In this document: positions 11,435 through 20,719 of the stretch, in pieces
How positions within the stretch are numbered: the stretch's first letter is position 1
How the letters are laid out: every line of letters begins with the position of its first letter
NCBI RefSeq assembly: GCF_029428675.1
Contig: NZ_JAJNEL010000001.1
Span: forward strand, 3,348,001-3,412,000
Origin: Streptomyces sp. JH14
GTDB taxonomy: Bacteria > Actinomycetota > Actinomycetes > Streptomycetales > Streptomycetaceae
Direction of reading: 5' to 3'
DNA: 64,000 nucleotides
The notes under the pieces: generated by a model
Told to the model about the DNA's origin: nothing
The model's input: the letters and a program-made list of their open reading frames with translations, nothing else
Database searches by the model: none
Position numbers and translations under genes: made by a program

Positions 11435-12111
11435 GCGTTGACCAGCTTCTTGATGATCGAGGTGAAGAAACCGAGACCGTCGGTGCGACCGGTTCCGATC
11501 AGCGGCTCGACGGCGTGCTCCGGGTGCGGCATCAGGCCGACGACGTTGCCCGCGGCGTTGGTGATGCCGGCGATGTCGCGCAGCGAACCGTTGGGGTTCA
11601 CGTCCAGGTAGCGGAAGGCGACCCGGCCCTCCGCCTCCAGCTCGTCGAGGACGCGCTCGTCGGCGACGTAACGCCCGTCCATGTTCTTGAGCGGTACGGA
11701 GATTTCCTGGCCCGCGGAGTAGTCCGAGGTCCAGGCGGTCTCCGCGTTCTCGACGCGCAGCTTCTGGTCGCGGCAGATGAAGTGCAGGTGATTGTTGCGC
11801 AGCATCGCGCCGGGCAGCAGATGCGCCTCGGTCAGAATCTGGAAGCCGTTGCAGATACCGAGGACCGGCATTCCGGCCTTCGCCTGCTCGATGACGGTCT
11901 CCATGACCGGCGAGAACCGGGAGATGGCTCCGGCCCGCAGATAGTCGCCGTAGGAGAAGCCGCCCGCCAGGATGACCGCGTCGACCTGGTGCAGGTTCTT
12001 GTCGCGGTGCCACAGCGATACGGGTTCGGCGCCCGCGACCCGTACGGCCCTCAGGCTGTCCTGGTCGTCGAGCGTGCCGGGGAAGGTGACGACTCCGATA
12101 CGAGCAGTCAC
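11431..12111 (-). CDS. purQ: phosphoribosylformylglycinamidine synthase, glutaminase subunit PurQ
   Basis: Class I glutamine amidotransferase subunit, 226 aa, supplying ammonia to PurL. It starts with GTG ([16 protein letters not shown]). The nucleophile elbow VLGICNGFQ carries the catalytic Cys near residue 87, and [10 protein letters not shown] near the C-terminus carries the His-Glu pair. The GTG overlaps the purS stop by four bases (GTGA), and the stop overlaps the purL ATG, so translation is coupled across the operon. Confidence 0.97.
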
Positions 12112-12368
12112 TTCGACTCCTCGGCCTTCTCCACCTTCACGGTGAAGTCCTCGATGACGGTGTTGGCGAGGAACGTCTCCGCCATCTCATGAATGCGGCT
12201 GAGGGCGGCGTCGTCGACCGGCCCCTCGACCTCGAGCTCGAAACGCTTTCCCTGACGTACGTCCGCGATTCCCTCGAAGCCGAGACGGGGCAGCGCACGC
12301 TGCACCGCCTGTCCTTGCGGGTCGAGGATCTCCGGCTTGAGCATGACGTCGACTACGACGCGTGCCAC
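12108..12368 (-). CDS. purS: phosphoribosylformylglycinamidine synthase, PurS subunit
   Basis: Small structural subunit, 86 aa, bridging PurQ and Pur[21 protein letters not shown] then [20 protein letters not shown] is the standard PurS sequence. Two in-frame GTG codons compete (12374 and 12368). GGGAG ends five bases before the second and only touches the first, so 12368 is chosen. First gene of purSQL. Confidence 0.95.
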   Translation of the reverse strand: MARVVVDVMLKPEILDPQGQAVQRALPRLGFEGIADVRQGKRFELEVEGPVDDAALSRIHEMAETFLANTVIEDFTVKVEKAEESK

Positions 12369-12749
12369 TGGCACTCCCGGTGGTGGTGTGGTGCGGCTGT
12401 TTCTCCGGGGGGCTCCCCAGACCCCCGCAGGTGACCTCAGCTTACCTGGCCAGAAATTCTACGCGGGTAGATATCGCCGGCCATGATCACACCGAGATAT
12501 CGGGCGTGCCAACACGCAGGGAATGTCCTACGAAAAAAATCCTCACAGGATCACGCGGAGAAGGCGGACACGCGGAGGTAATTGGCCGGGCTTCACAATG
12601 CGGCGCCAACCGCTGTACAAATGATTAGCAGGGAAAGCAACATTGCCCCTAAACAGTCGACACCGGTCGACCTGCATCCGCCTGACAGCCAGAAGGCCGA
12701 CATCAGCCCATGTCAGATGCGCGGATGCCGTAGGAAAGGACCAATATCC
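12369..12749. other. divergent promoter region purS / Lsr2-like gene
   Basis: About 380 bp between divergent starts and relatively AT-rich for this genome (12440-12680), as expected for a regulatory region. On the minus strand TAGAAT (about 12464-12459) is a possible -10 for purSQL, but no matching -35 is clear. AGGAAAGGA lies ahead of the Lsr2-like GTG. No gene seen. Confidence 0.5.
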
Positions 12750-13085
12750 GTGGCTCAGCGCGTAGTGGTCACGCTCTCCGACGACATCGACGGGGGAGCA
12801 GCGGCGGAAACGGTTACCTTCGCCCTGGACGGGAAGTCGTACGAGATCGACCTGAATCCGTCCAATGCAAAGAAACTGCGCAAGGTCCTGGCCCCGTACA
12901 TGGCGGCAGGCCGTAAGCAGACAAAAACCGGCAAGCACGGCAGGACCCCCGTGTCGTACCGGCACACCGCGCTCGCACCCGACCCGGCGGCCGTGCGCGC
13001 CTGGGCCCGGTCCCACCAGATGGAGGTGCCGGCCCGCGGCCGGATCCCCAAGAAGGTCTACGAGGCGTTCCGTGAAGCGAGTTGA
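12750..13085 (+). CDS. lsrL: Lsr2-family nucleoid-associated protein
   Basis: Lsr2 family, 111 aa. The N-terminal dimerisation domain is MAQRVVVTLSDDIDGG with the ...ETVTFALDGKSYEIDL segment; residues 1-60 form the oligomerisation part. The C-terminal DNA-binding region (about 75-111) carries the R-G-R AT-hook-like core in VPARGRIPKKVYEAF. Lsr2 binds AT-rich DNA in the minor groove and silences acquired genes. Streptomyces usually has two paralogues, and the one near purSQL is called LsrL (SCO4076-like, from memory). The GTG at 12750 follows AGGAAAGGA. No operon partner. Confidence 0.9.
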   Translation: MAQRVVVTLSDDIDGGAAAETVTFALDGKSYEIDLNPSNAKKLRKVLAPYMAAGRKQTKTGKHGRTPVSYRHTALAPDPAAVRAWARSHQMEVPARGRIPKKVYEAFREAS

Positions 13086-13245
13086 GGGGCGGCCGGGAAA
13101 CGACCCGCGAGGTGCGAGGGGACGTCACCCGAGCGCACCTGCGACGACACCCCGCGGGCACCGACTTGCGCGACACCCCATCAGTTCGGCTAGAGTCTGG
13201 AGCACGCCGAGGGGCGAGGCCGAAAGGCCGGACCTCACGCAGCGT

Positions 13246-13317
13246 GCGGGTGTAGTTCAGTAGCAGAACATCCCCCTTCCAGGGGGAAGGCGCAGTGTGC
13301 AATTCCTGTCACCCGCT
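13246..13317 (+). tRNA. tRNA-Gly (anticodon TCC)
   Basis: Acceptor arms GCGGGTG and CACCCGC pair fully. The anticodon loop CTTCCAG is flanked by a GC stem and reads TCC. CCA is not encoded. Confidence 0.93.
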
Positions 13318-13398
13318 CTGCATCGCTCTTTCAGACCACTCCGGTGGATCAGGTAGAGTGGTGCTCGCACCGCCCGGTGAAAGCCGAGCGGCAGCAAT

Positions 13399-13471
13399 GC
13401 GGACGTGGCTCAGTTGGTAGAGCATCACCTTGCCAAGGTGAGGGTCGCGAGTTCGAATCTCGTCGTCCGCT
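13399..13471 (+). tRNA. tRNA-Gly (anticodon GCC)
   Basis: Acceptor arms GCGGACG/CGTCCGC and anticodon stem TCACC/GGTGA with loop TTGCCAA (GCC). The T-arm GTTCGAATC is intact. Confidence 0.95.
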
Positions 13472-13482
13472 CTTGATCGTGT

Positions 13483-13514
13483 GAAGGCCCTGGTCGATAT
13501 CGACCAGGGCCTTC
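13483..13514 (+). terminator. terminator of the first tRNA-Gly pair
   Basis: Perfect 16-bp palindrome GAAGGCCCTGGTCGAT / ATCGACCAGGGCCTTC, 11 bases after the second tRNA-Gly. Confidence 0.85.
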
Positions 13515-13800
13515 GTCGTATTCCGGCGCCCCACTCCATAACCGCCCATGACGCTTGTCCCGAACAGTGGCGACAGCCCGCGCTCACCCGGCACCACCTG
13601 GAAGAGACGGAATCGCCCGCCGGCCGGCCGGCGATCATGCACCGGGGCCGGACCGTGGTGGCGGGCACGCCCGCCAGAGGCGACGGCGTCCGTCCGGCCC
13701 GGATCCGGTTCGGACTGCCTGACGGGATCGCCGCGCCGCGGCTGCCGCTACAGCTTCGGTCCGCGTCCGGCGGCCGGCGGACCGGGATCCGCACCCGCAC

Positions 13801-14288
13801 CGGCTGCAGGAGACGCTGAGCGAACTGCATGTGGCGGTGCTCGATCTGCAGATGCCGGGCACGGACGGTGTGAGCGTGGCCACATCACTGCGGGCCGAAC
13901 CGCCCGGCTGCCGGATCATGATCGCAACCGGTCACGGCCGACGCGGGCATCTGAAGCGGGCGCTCGCGGCGGGCGTGCGGGCGTTCGTGCCGAAGACGGA
14001 CGGCGCTCGTGGCCGGCCGGCATCATCCCTGCCGTGCATGCCGGAAACCGGTCTGTGGACCCGGAGTTGGCCGTCGGCGTGATCTTCGCCGGGGACTCTC
14101 CGCTGACCGTGCGCGAGGCCGACGGGCTGGAACTGGCGGCGGACGGGGCGCCTGTCGCGGAGATCGCGGAACGGGCGTCACTGTCGCGGGGAACCGTGCG
14201 GAACCACCTCTCCGCGGCCGCCTCGAAGCTCGGCGCGGAGAACCGACATGCGGCGGTGCGTCTCGTACGGGAGCGAGCGTGGGTATAG
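13801..14288 (+). pseudogene. NarL/DesR-type response regulator remnant
   Basis: Part of the receiver domain is readable from about 13829: VLDLQMPGTDGVSVATSLRA..., including the phospho-Asp region and CRIMIATGHGR. The C-terminal LuxR-type helix-turn-helix continues in another frame: SPLTVREADGLELAADGAPV then AEIAERASLSRGTVRNHLSA, ending ...VRLVRERAWV at 14288. A frameshift near 14005-14030 joins the two. The receiver start is missing and no partner kinase survives. It lies between tRNA-Gly genes, so it is a decayed regulator. Confidence 0.75.
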
Positions 14289-14310
14289 TTGGTCTCGCGC
14301 TTCGGCGCAT

Positions 14311-14383
14311 GCGAACGTAGCTCAGCTGGTAGAGCGCAACCTTGCCAAGGTTGAGGTCGCGAGTTCGAACCTCGTCGTTCGCT
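14311..14383 (+). tRNA. tRNA-Gly (anticodon GCC), second copy
   Basis: Acceptor arms GCGAACG/CGTTCGC; anticodon stem CAACC/GGTTG with loop TTGCCAA. It differs from the 13399 copy mainly in compensated stem pairs. Confidence 0.95.
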
Positions 14384-14389
14384 CCACGC

Positions 14390-14424
14390 AAGAAGGCCCC
14401 GGTCCTCGTGACCGGGGCCTTCTT
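14390..14424. terminator. bidirectional terminator tRNA-Gly / purC
   Basis: Perfect 15-bp stem AAGAAGGCCCCGGTC / GACCGGGGCCTTCTT with a 5-nt loop between the convergent tRNA-Gly and purC. Confidence 0.9.
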
Positions 14425-14430
14425 CGTGTC

Positions 14431-15330
14431 CTACTGCCAGGTGGTGCCGGTGAGGAGTTCGTACGCCTCCAGGTACTTCGACCGGGTCGCCTCGACGATC
14501 TCCTGCGGCAGGGCCGGGGGCGGCTGCTCGCTCGTACGGTCCCAGCCGGAGGCCGGCGAGGTCAGCCAGTCGCGCACGAACTGCTTGTCGTACGAGGGCT
14601 GGGCCCTGCCCGGCTCCCAGGCGGCGGCCGGCCAGAAACGGGACGAGTCCGGGGTCAGCACCTCGTCCGCGATGATCAGCTCATCACCGTCGAAGCCGAA
14701 CTCGAACTTCGTGTCCGCGAGGATGATGCCGCGCTCACGGGCGATGTCCCGGGCGCGGCCGTAGACGTCCAGAGTCGTCCGGCGCAGTTGGGAGGCGGTC
14801 TCCGCGCCGACTTCACGGGCCACTTCCTCGTACGACACGTTCTCGTCGTGGTCGCCGACGGCCGCCTTGGTGGCGGGCGTGAAGATCGGTGCCGGGAGTT
14901 CGGAGCCGTCGACGAGGCCCTCGGGAAGGGCGAGGCCGCAGACCGTACGGGACGCGTTGTACTCGACGAGGCCCGAGCCGGTCAGATAGCCACGGGCGAC
15001 GCACTCGACCGGGACCATCCGCAGCGACCTGCAGATCAGCGTCCGGCCGGCCCAGTCCTCCGGGGCTCCGGCGGGGAGCTCCGTGGACAGGACGTGGTTC
15101 GGGACGAGATCGGCGAGCTGGTCGAACCACCACAGCGAGAGCCGGGTGAGGACGCGGCCCTTGTCGGGGATCTCGGTGGGCAGGACCCAGTCGTACGCGG
15201 ACATGCGGTCGCTGGCGACCATCACGAGGTCGCCCGCCTCGTTCCGGTACAGGTCGCGCACCTTGCCGGTGTGGAGGTGGGTGAGTCCGGGGACCACCAC
15301 AGGTTCGGGCTTTTCTACAAATCCGGACAC
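14431..15330 (-). CDS. purC: phosphoribosylaminoimidazole-succinocarboxamide synthase
   Basis: SAICAR synthetase, 299 aa, joining CAIR and aspartate with ATP. It starts with GTG at 15330 (MSGFVEKPEPVVVPGLTHLH), four bases after GGAGG, which rules out the longer open frame to 15528. HTGKVRDLY and the ATP-site region ASDRMSAYDWVLPTEIPDKG are at the N-terminus, with ECVARGYLTGSG in the middle and the signature-like DTKFEFGFD in the C-terminal third. Single gene, separated from the other pur genes. Confidence 0.97.
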   Translation of the reverse strand: MSGFVEKPEPVVVPGLTHLHTGKVRDLYRNEAGDLVMVASDRMSAYDWVLPTEIPDKGRVLTRLSLWWFDQLADLVPNHVLSTELPAGAPEDWAGRTLICRSLRMVPVECVARGYLTGSGLVEYNASRTVCGLALPEGLVDGSELPAPIFTPATKAAVGDHDENVSYEEVAREVGAETASQLRRTTLDVYGRARDIARERGIILADTKFEFGFDGDELIIADEVLTPDSSRFWPAAAWEPGRAQPSYDKQFVRDWLTSPASGWDRTSEQPPPALPQEIVEATRSKYLEAYELLTGTTWQ

Positions 15331-15463
15331 GCTGCCTCCGCGTAGGTTGATCCAGGAGTCGTTCCGATTGTCCCGTATCCGGGTGGGTGACGTGGAGCGG
15401 GGGTGGAGCGGGGCGGCGTGGGGCGGCCGCATCGCGCCGCTCGGGCGTATGTGCGGATGTCCG

Positions 15464-16924
15464 TCAGGCGCGTTTGCAGATGCGGTCGAGGAGATTGGCG
15501 GTGGCCCGCTGGATGCGGGTGTCCACATGGCCGGGACGGTCCAGCGCCGGGGACCAGGCGAACGTGCCGGAGGCGAAGACGAGGGCGCCCGAGGGGGCCC
15601 GGTAGAGGGACGTCTCCTGGTGGCGTGTCACACCTTCGCTGTCCTGGTACGGGGAGTGGGCGAGCAGGATGCGGTTCTCGTGCTCGGGGAGCGTGGTCCG
15701 CGGGAAGTAGCGGTCGGCCTCGCCCGCCACCAGGCCGTCGATCTCGTCGCCCTCGCCGGCCCCGGTCGCGTCCCAGAGCCAGTGCTGCGCGTTCCGCACG
15801 ACCAGGGGGTGCGGGTCGGGGACCCGGCCCGCGTACTGAATGCCGAGGAGCTGCTGCTCGGCCCGGTCGACCTCGCGCCAGAGCGCGGGCTTCCCCGGGC
15901 CACGGCGCTTGCGGCAGGTGAGCAGCCGGTCCGGTACCCCGGACGGCGAGGGGGCGAGGCTGACCTGCCAGTACATGGTGTTGGCGGAGAGGAAGACGAG
16001 CGAGGTCCCGCCGTCCCGGGCGGCCTCCGCGGTGCGGCGCATCGGCACGGACCAGTACTCGTCGTGGCCCGGGAAGACCAGGCCCCGGTAGCGCCCGGGG
16101 TCGACCCGGCCGGCATGCAGATCGCGGGTGTCGGCATACGCGATGTCGTAGCCGTACCGCTCGGCCCAGCGGATGAAGTCGTAGGCGTGGCCGACGTGGA
16201 GCGGCAGGCCGGCGCCTGCGTACGGGCGGTCGAAGGAGACGGTGACCGCGGCGTCCTCCTCGCCCAGGAGCCGGCCCTGCTCGTCCCAGGCGTGGTAGAG
16301 ACTCGCGCCGGTGCGGCCGTCCTCGGGATAGAGGTTGTACGCCTGCCAGGTGATGTCCGGCAGGACGAGCAGCAGATCGGCCGGGTGGTCGTCGCGGACC
16401 GTGAACGGGATGTGGGAGCGGTATCCGTCGGCCGTGGTGAGGACGGCGACATAGGCGCCGATCGACCAGTAGGCAGGGATCTGCAGCCGCCAGGACAGCC
16501 ACCAGTGGTGGCAGGAGACGGTGCGGTCGGCGGCGAGCGGGGGCGGCTGGACGATGCCGGAGAGCCGCGGACTGGTGGTGATCTTGGCGGCGCCGTCGCC
16601 CCCGTAGTGACCGATCCGGTAGATGTCCACGGAGAACTGCTGGGGCGGGTCGACGGTGATGTGGAAGTCGATCGCCTCGCCGGGGGCCGCGGCGCCGGTC
16701 GAGATGAAGCCCTTGATCTGGCGGTGCACGTCGTCGGCGGTACGGGTGCCGCCGCCGGTGCCGCGGGCCAGGGCGAGATCGGCGTACCAGGGGACGACCT
16801 GGCCGGTGTCGTCGAAGTAGTTCTCGCTGCCGCGCAGCCAGGGCAGCGGACCCTGACCGAAGGGGTCGGAGACGGCGTGCGCGAGGGCACCCGATTCCCA
16901 CCGGCGAATCTGCTCCGCCCCCAT
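15464..16924 (-). CDS. N,N-dimethylformamidase beta-subunit-like protein
   Basis: 486 aa. It has the broad architecture of the N,N-dimethylformamidase large-subunit family: an N-terminal beta-sandwich (residues about 60-180) and a Rossmann/GAT-like core with LPDITWQAYNLYPEDGRTGA, the FPGHDEYWSVPMR motif and SANTMYWQV. The HDEYWS and NTMYW motifs are family hallmarks. A good ribosome binding site, GGGAGGT, precedes the ATG. Bacterial relatives are mostly uncharacterised and the true substrate is unlikely to be dimethylformamide. No membrane segment is seen. Confidence 0.85.
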   Translation of the reverse strand: MGAEQIRRWESGALAHAVSDPFGQGPLPWLRGSENYFDDTGQVVPWYADLALARGTGGGTRTADDVHRQIKGFISTGAAAPGEAIDFHITVDPPQQFSVDIYRIGHYGGDGAAKITTSPRLSGIVQPPPLAADRTVSCHHWWLSWRLQIPAYWSIGAYVAVLTTADGYRSHIPFTVRDDHPADLLLVLPDITWQAYNLYPEDGRTGASLYHAWDEQGRLLGEEDAAVTVSFDRPYAGAGLPLHVGHAYDFIRWAERYGYDIAYADTRDLHAGRVDPGRYRGLVFPGHDEYWSVPMRRTAEAARDGGTSLVFLSANTMYWQVSLAPSPSGVPDRLLTCRKRRGPGKPALWREVDRAEQQLLGIQYAGRVPDPHPLVVRNAQHWLWDATGAGEGDEIDGLVAGEADRYFPRTTLPEHENRILLAHSPYQDSEGVTRHQETSLYRAPSGALVFASGTFAWSPALDRPGHVDTRIQRATANLLDRICKRA

Positions 16925-17138
16925 ATCGCTACCTCCCTCGAGTCCCCCGAGACAACTGTGGTGTGCCGACTGTGGTGTGCCATGTGCACGCGCCGCGTGT
17001 CAGCCTGTGATGCCGCCGCTGTCAGCGCCGATCCCCAGCACATCACATAACGCATGCACTCCGTCACCGTTCGTCGTGAATTGACGTGAACGGAACCCAC
17101 CCTTCCGGATGTTGATGGTGCCGGGGTGGGTCCCTGTG

Positions 17139-18905
17139 TCACACGAGACGGACGGGTTTGTCGGTGCGGACGCCGACCGAGGCGAGCCAGGATCGGAGCG
17201 GTCCGGCGTCCCCGTCCTCGACCAGGCTGAGGACCGGACTGCCCAGATCCGCCCGGCGCTCGCCGTCGACCAGGAGGGCCGGCCCGTCGAGCCAGTCGAG
17301 GCCGGGCGTCGCGCCCGCCGTGTCCACGGCGGCGCAGCAGACCATCGCCGCGACGTGGTCGGCGAGCAGCTCCGTACCCGTACGCGGCGGCTGGAGCGGG
17401 AAGAGCGGGAGAGGGGCGGGACCCCAGAAGTCGAGCATGTCATCGCCTCCGGGGTCTCCGGCGGCTCCGGGGGGCGAACCCGTGGGCAGGTGCTGAGGGG
17501 CTGCGGCCTCCTCGCGGGCCACCGCGGCGCTGATCCCGGCCGCGAGCTCCTCGCCCCGTCCGCCCGGGCCGGCGAGATGCTCCACGACCCGGGCGAGCGT
17601 GGGCACGGCGACAGGATCGGCGCTGCGCGCCCTGGCCGCCCGGGCCGCACCGACCGACCCGGCTTCCGTGGCCCCCACGGACGCCTCGCTCAGTCCTTCG
17701 GCCGTCGGCGCGGGCGGCACACCCACTGCGTCCAGGACACGCAGCAGACGGGCCGCCTCGGCGCGCCACTTCCGGTCGACGACCTCGTCCGGATACTGCT
17801 GCCAGTCGACCGGGGACCAGTCGGGACCGGCCTCCGCGGGACCGCCGTGGAAGAGCCGGGCAGCCAGCAGCGAGGCCGCCTCGTCGGCCGCACCGGGCTC
17901 CTCCAAGAGGTCGCAGGCGGGGCGCTCGCCGAGCCGTGACGCGAAGCCCTCGGCGAGCCGGTCGCGCCGGGACAGCTCCGTGAGGGCGGAGACGACACCC
18001 GCGTCGAGCCGGGACGGCCAGCGGCCCATCCGCCAGGCGGGCAGCGCGACCCGGGTGAGCAGCCGGTCCCAGCCCGCGTAGGCGAGGCCGACCTGCTCCT
18101 GGGCTGCGATCCGCAGCCCGTAATCCACAGCCTGTGCACGCTCGGACGCGGCGGCGGCAACGCCCCGTTCCATCGCGGCGGCATGGCCACGGCAGCTGCG
18201 CAGCAGCAGCCGGGCGATCCAGCCGACAAAGACGCGCGGCAGCCTGCGCAGCTTCGCGAGCGGTCCCGGGGCGGGGGCGGCCGCGTCGGCGACCGCGCCG
18301 TCCAGCCCCCGTACGAAACGGCGGGCGGCGGCTATGTCGGGGTGGGCGGAGGGGCCCGTGCCCGCGACGACGGGGGCGAGCACCGCCCGTAGTTCCGCGA
18401 CCCGCATCCACCACAGGAACGGCGAGCCGATGACCAGCACAGGCGCCGCCTGCACCCGGCGCCGACGGCCGCCGGAGGCGGCGCTCCACCGGGCGCCCGC
18501 GGCGTTCCCGGCAGGCTGCGCGGAGGGATGGGTGCGGTCCTCCAGCCAGCTGTCGCAGTCGGGCGTGAGGGCTATCGCCGACGGTGCGGGCACGCCGAGC
18601 CGGTCGGCGAGGTCCCGGACCAGCCGGTAGAGATCGGGGGCGGCCTGCTCCGTGAGCGGGACGGTCGGGCTGACCGCCGGTCTCGCTCGTACGATCGCGA
18701 CCGAGACCGCAGCAGCGCCCAGCAGCACGACCACCGCGCACGCCGTCACCACCCAGCGCGCGGTGTCCCAGCCGCTGCCGCCGATACGGCCCTGCGCGGC
18801 CGCGACGAGCAGCACGACGGCAACCGCCGCCGGCAGCAGGGCCGCGGCCGTGGCCCTGCTGCGGATGCGCAGCAGGGCGAGAGCTCGGGTGCGCGCAGCC
18901 TGCAC
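17139..18905 (-). CDS. integral membrane protein related to M48/HtpX peptidases but lacking HEXXH
   Basis: 588 aa from the GTG at 18905, which follows GAGGAG by six bases; an in-frame GTG at 18938 would add 11 residues. Two membrane segments lie near residues 20-45 and 50-75. Then comes an M48-like stretch, DLYRLVRDLADRLGVPAPSA followed by IALTPDCDSWLED. Where M48 enzymes have the ELxAVLAHEL(A/G)H zinc helix, this protein has VAELRAVLAPVVAGTG, so both zinc His residues are missing. A third hydrophobic helix follows. The C-terminal half is Ala/Arg-rich with no known domain. Probably a non-catalytic homologue; function unknown. Confidence 0.72.
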   Translation of the reverse strand: MQAARTRALALLRIRSRATAAALLPAAVAVVLLVAAAQGRIGGSGWDTARWVVTACAVVVLLGAAAVSVAIVRARPAVSPTVPLTEQAAPDLYRLVRDLADRLGVPAPSAIALTPDCDSWLEDRTHPSAQPAGNAAGARWSAASGGRRRRVQAAPVLVIGSPFLWWMRVAELRAVLAPVVAGTGPSAHPDIAAARRFVRGLDGAVADAAAPAPGPLAKLRRLPRVFVGWIARLLLRSCRGHAAAMERGVAAAASERAQAVDYGLRIAAQEQVGLAYAGWDRLLTRVALPAWRMGRWPSRLDAGVVSALTELSRRDRLAEGFASRLGERPACDLLEEPGAADEAASLLAARLFHGGPAEAGPDWSPVDWQQYPDEVVDRKWRAEAARLLRVLDAVGVPPAPTAEGLSEASVGATEAGSVGAARAARARSADPVAVPTLARVVEHLAGPGGRGEELAAGISAAVAREEAAAPQHLPTGSPPGAAGDPGGDDMLDFWGPAPLPLFPLQPPRTGTELLADHVAAMVCCAAVDTAGATPGLDWLDGPALLVDGERRADLGSPVLSLVEDGDAGPLRSWLASVGVRTDKPVRLV

Positions 18906-18938
18906 ACCCAGCTCCTCACCAGTACCGGTACCGGACAC

Positions 18939-19297
18939 AGCCGGACGTCACCCCCTCTGCCCCCGCGGCGGTATTGCTCACTCCCCCACTGTGGCACCCG
19001 TCACTGACATCGCAATGCCGGTGGGCCAAGTGCCGGAACGCTTGCGCCGCACCCTAGTTGGGGCCTCGACGAACGTCATCCGGATGGCCTAGCCGTCACT
19101 CGATGGAATGGCTTTGGGCAAAGGTGCTGACGTGCCGGTGTCCATGCGGCAAAGGGGCTCGGGCGGGCCGGCCGGAGCCGTCGCCGGCGGCGGGCGGGGG
19201 CCGGTCGCGCGGCAGCCGGTCGAGGGGGTCGCGGTGGCCGCCCGGGCGCCCGGGCGGCAGCTGCTCATCCGCCCGGCCGGGGCTCGGGCGGCATGGC
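18939..19297. other. intergenic region between membrane protein and purD
   Basis: About 360 bp. A short plus-strand frame from 19108 begins MALGKGADVPVSMRQRGSGG and then becomes low-complexity Gly/Arg/Ala sequence running through the purD terminator. I do not consider it a gene. Nothing else seen. Confidence 0.4.
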
Positions 19298-19332
19298 CGC
19301 GCCCCCTCCGGCCGGGGGCCGGAGGGGGCGCG
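19298..19332. terminator. terminator of purD
   Basis: Perfect 16-bp stem CGCGCCCCCTCCGGCC / GGCCGGAGGGGGCGCG with a GGG loop, 45 bp past the purD stop. Confidence 0.88.
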
Positions 19333-19376
19333 ATGTGTGGGGTCGGCCGGGAGCGCGAAGGTCTCCCGGCCTCCGG

Positions 19377-20627
<1,251 letters not shown>

Positions 20628-20719
20628 GGGGTGCAGCCTAGCCGCCGGGGCGCGGCGGCCTTGACGGAAGCCGCTCCGTGGACGGCCTGCGGGGCGTGCC
20701 GCGGGCTGTCCGAGGAGCG

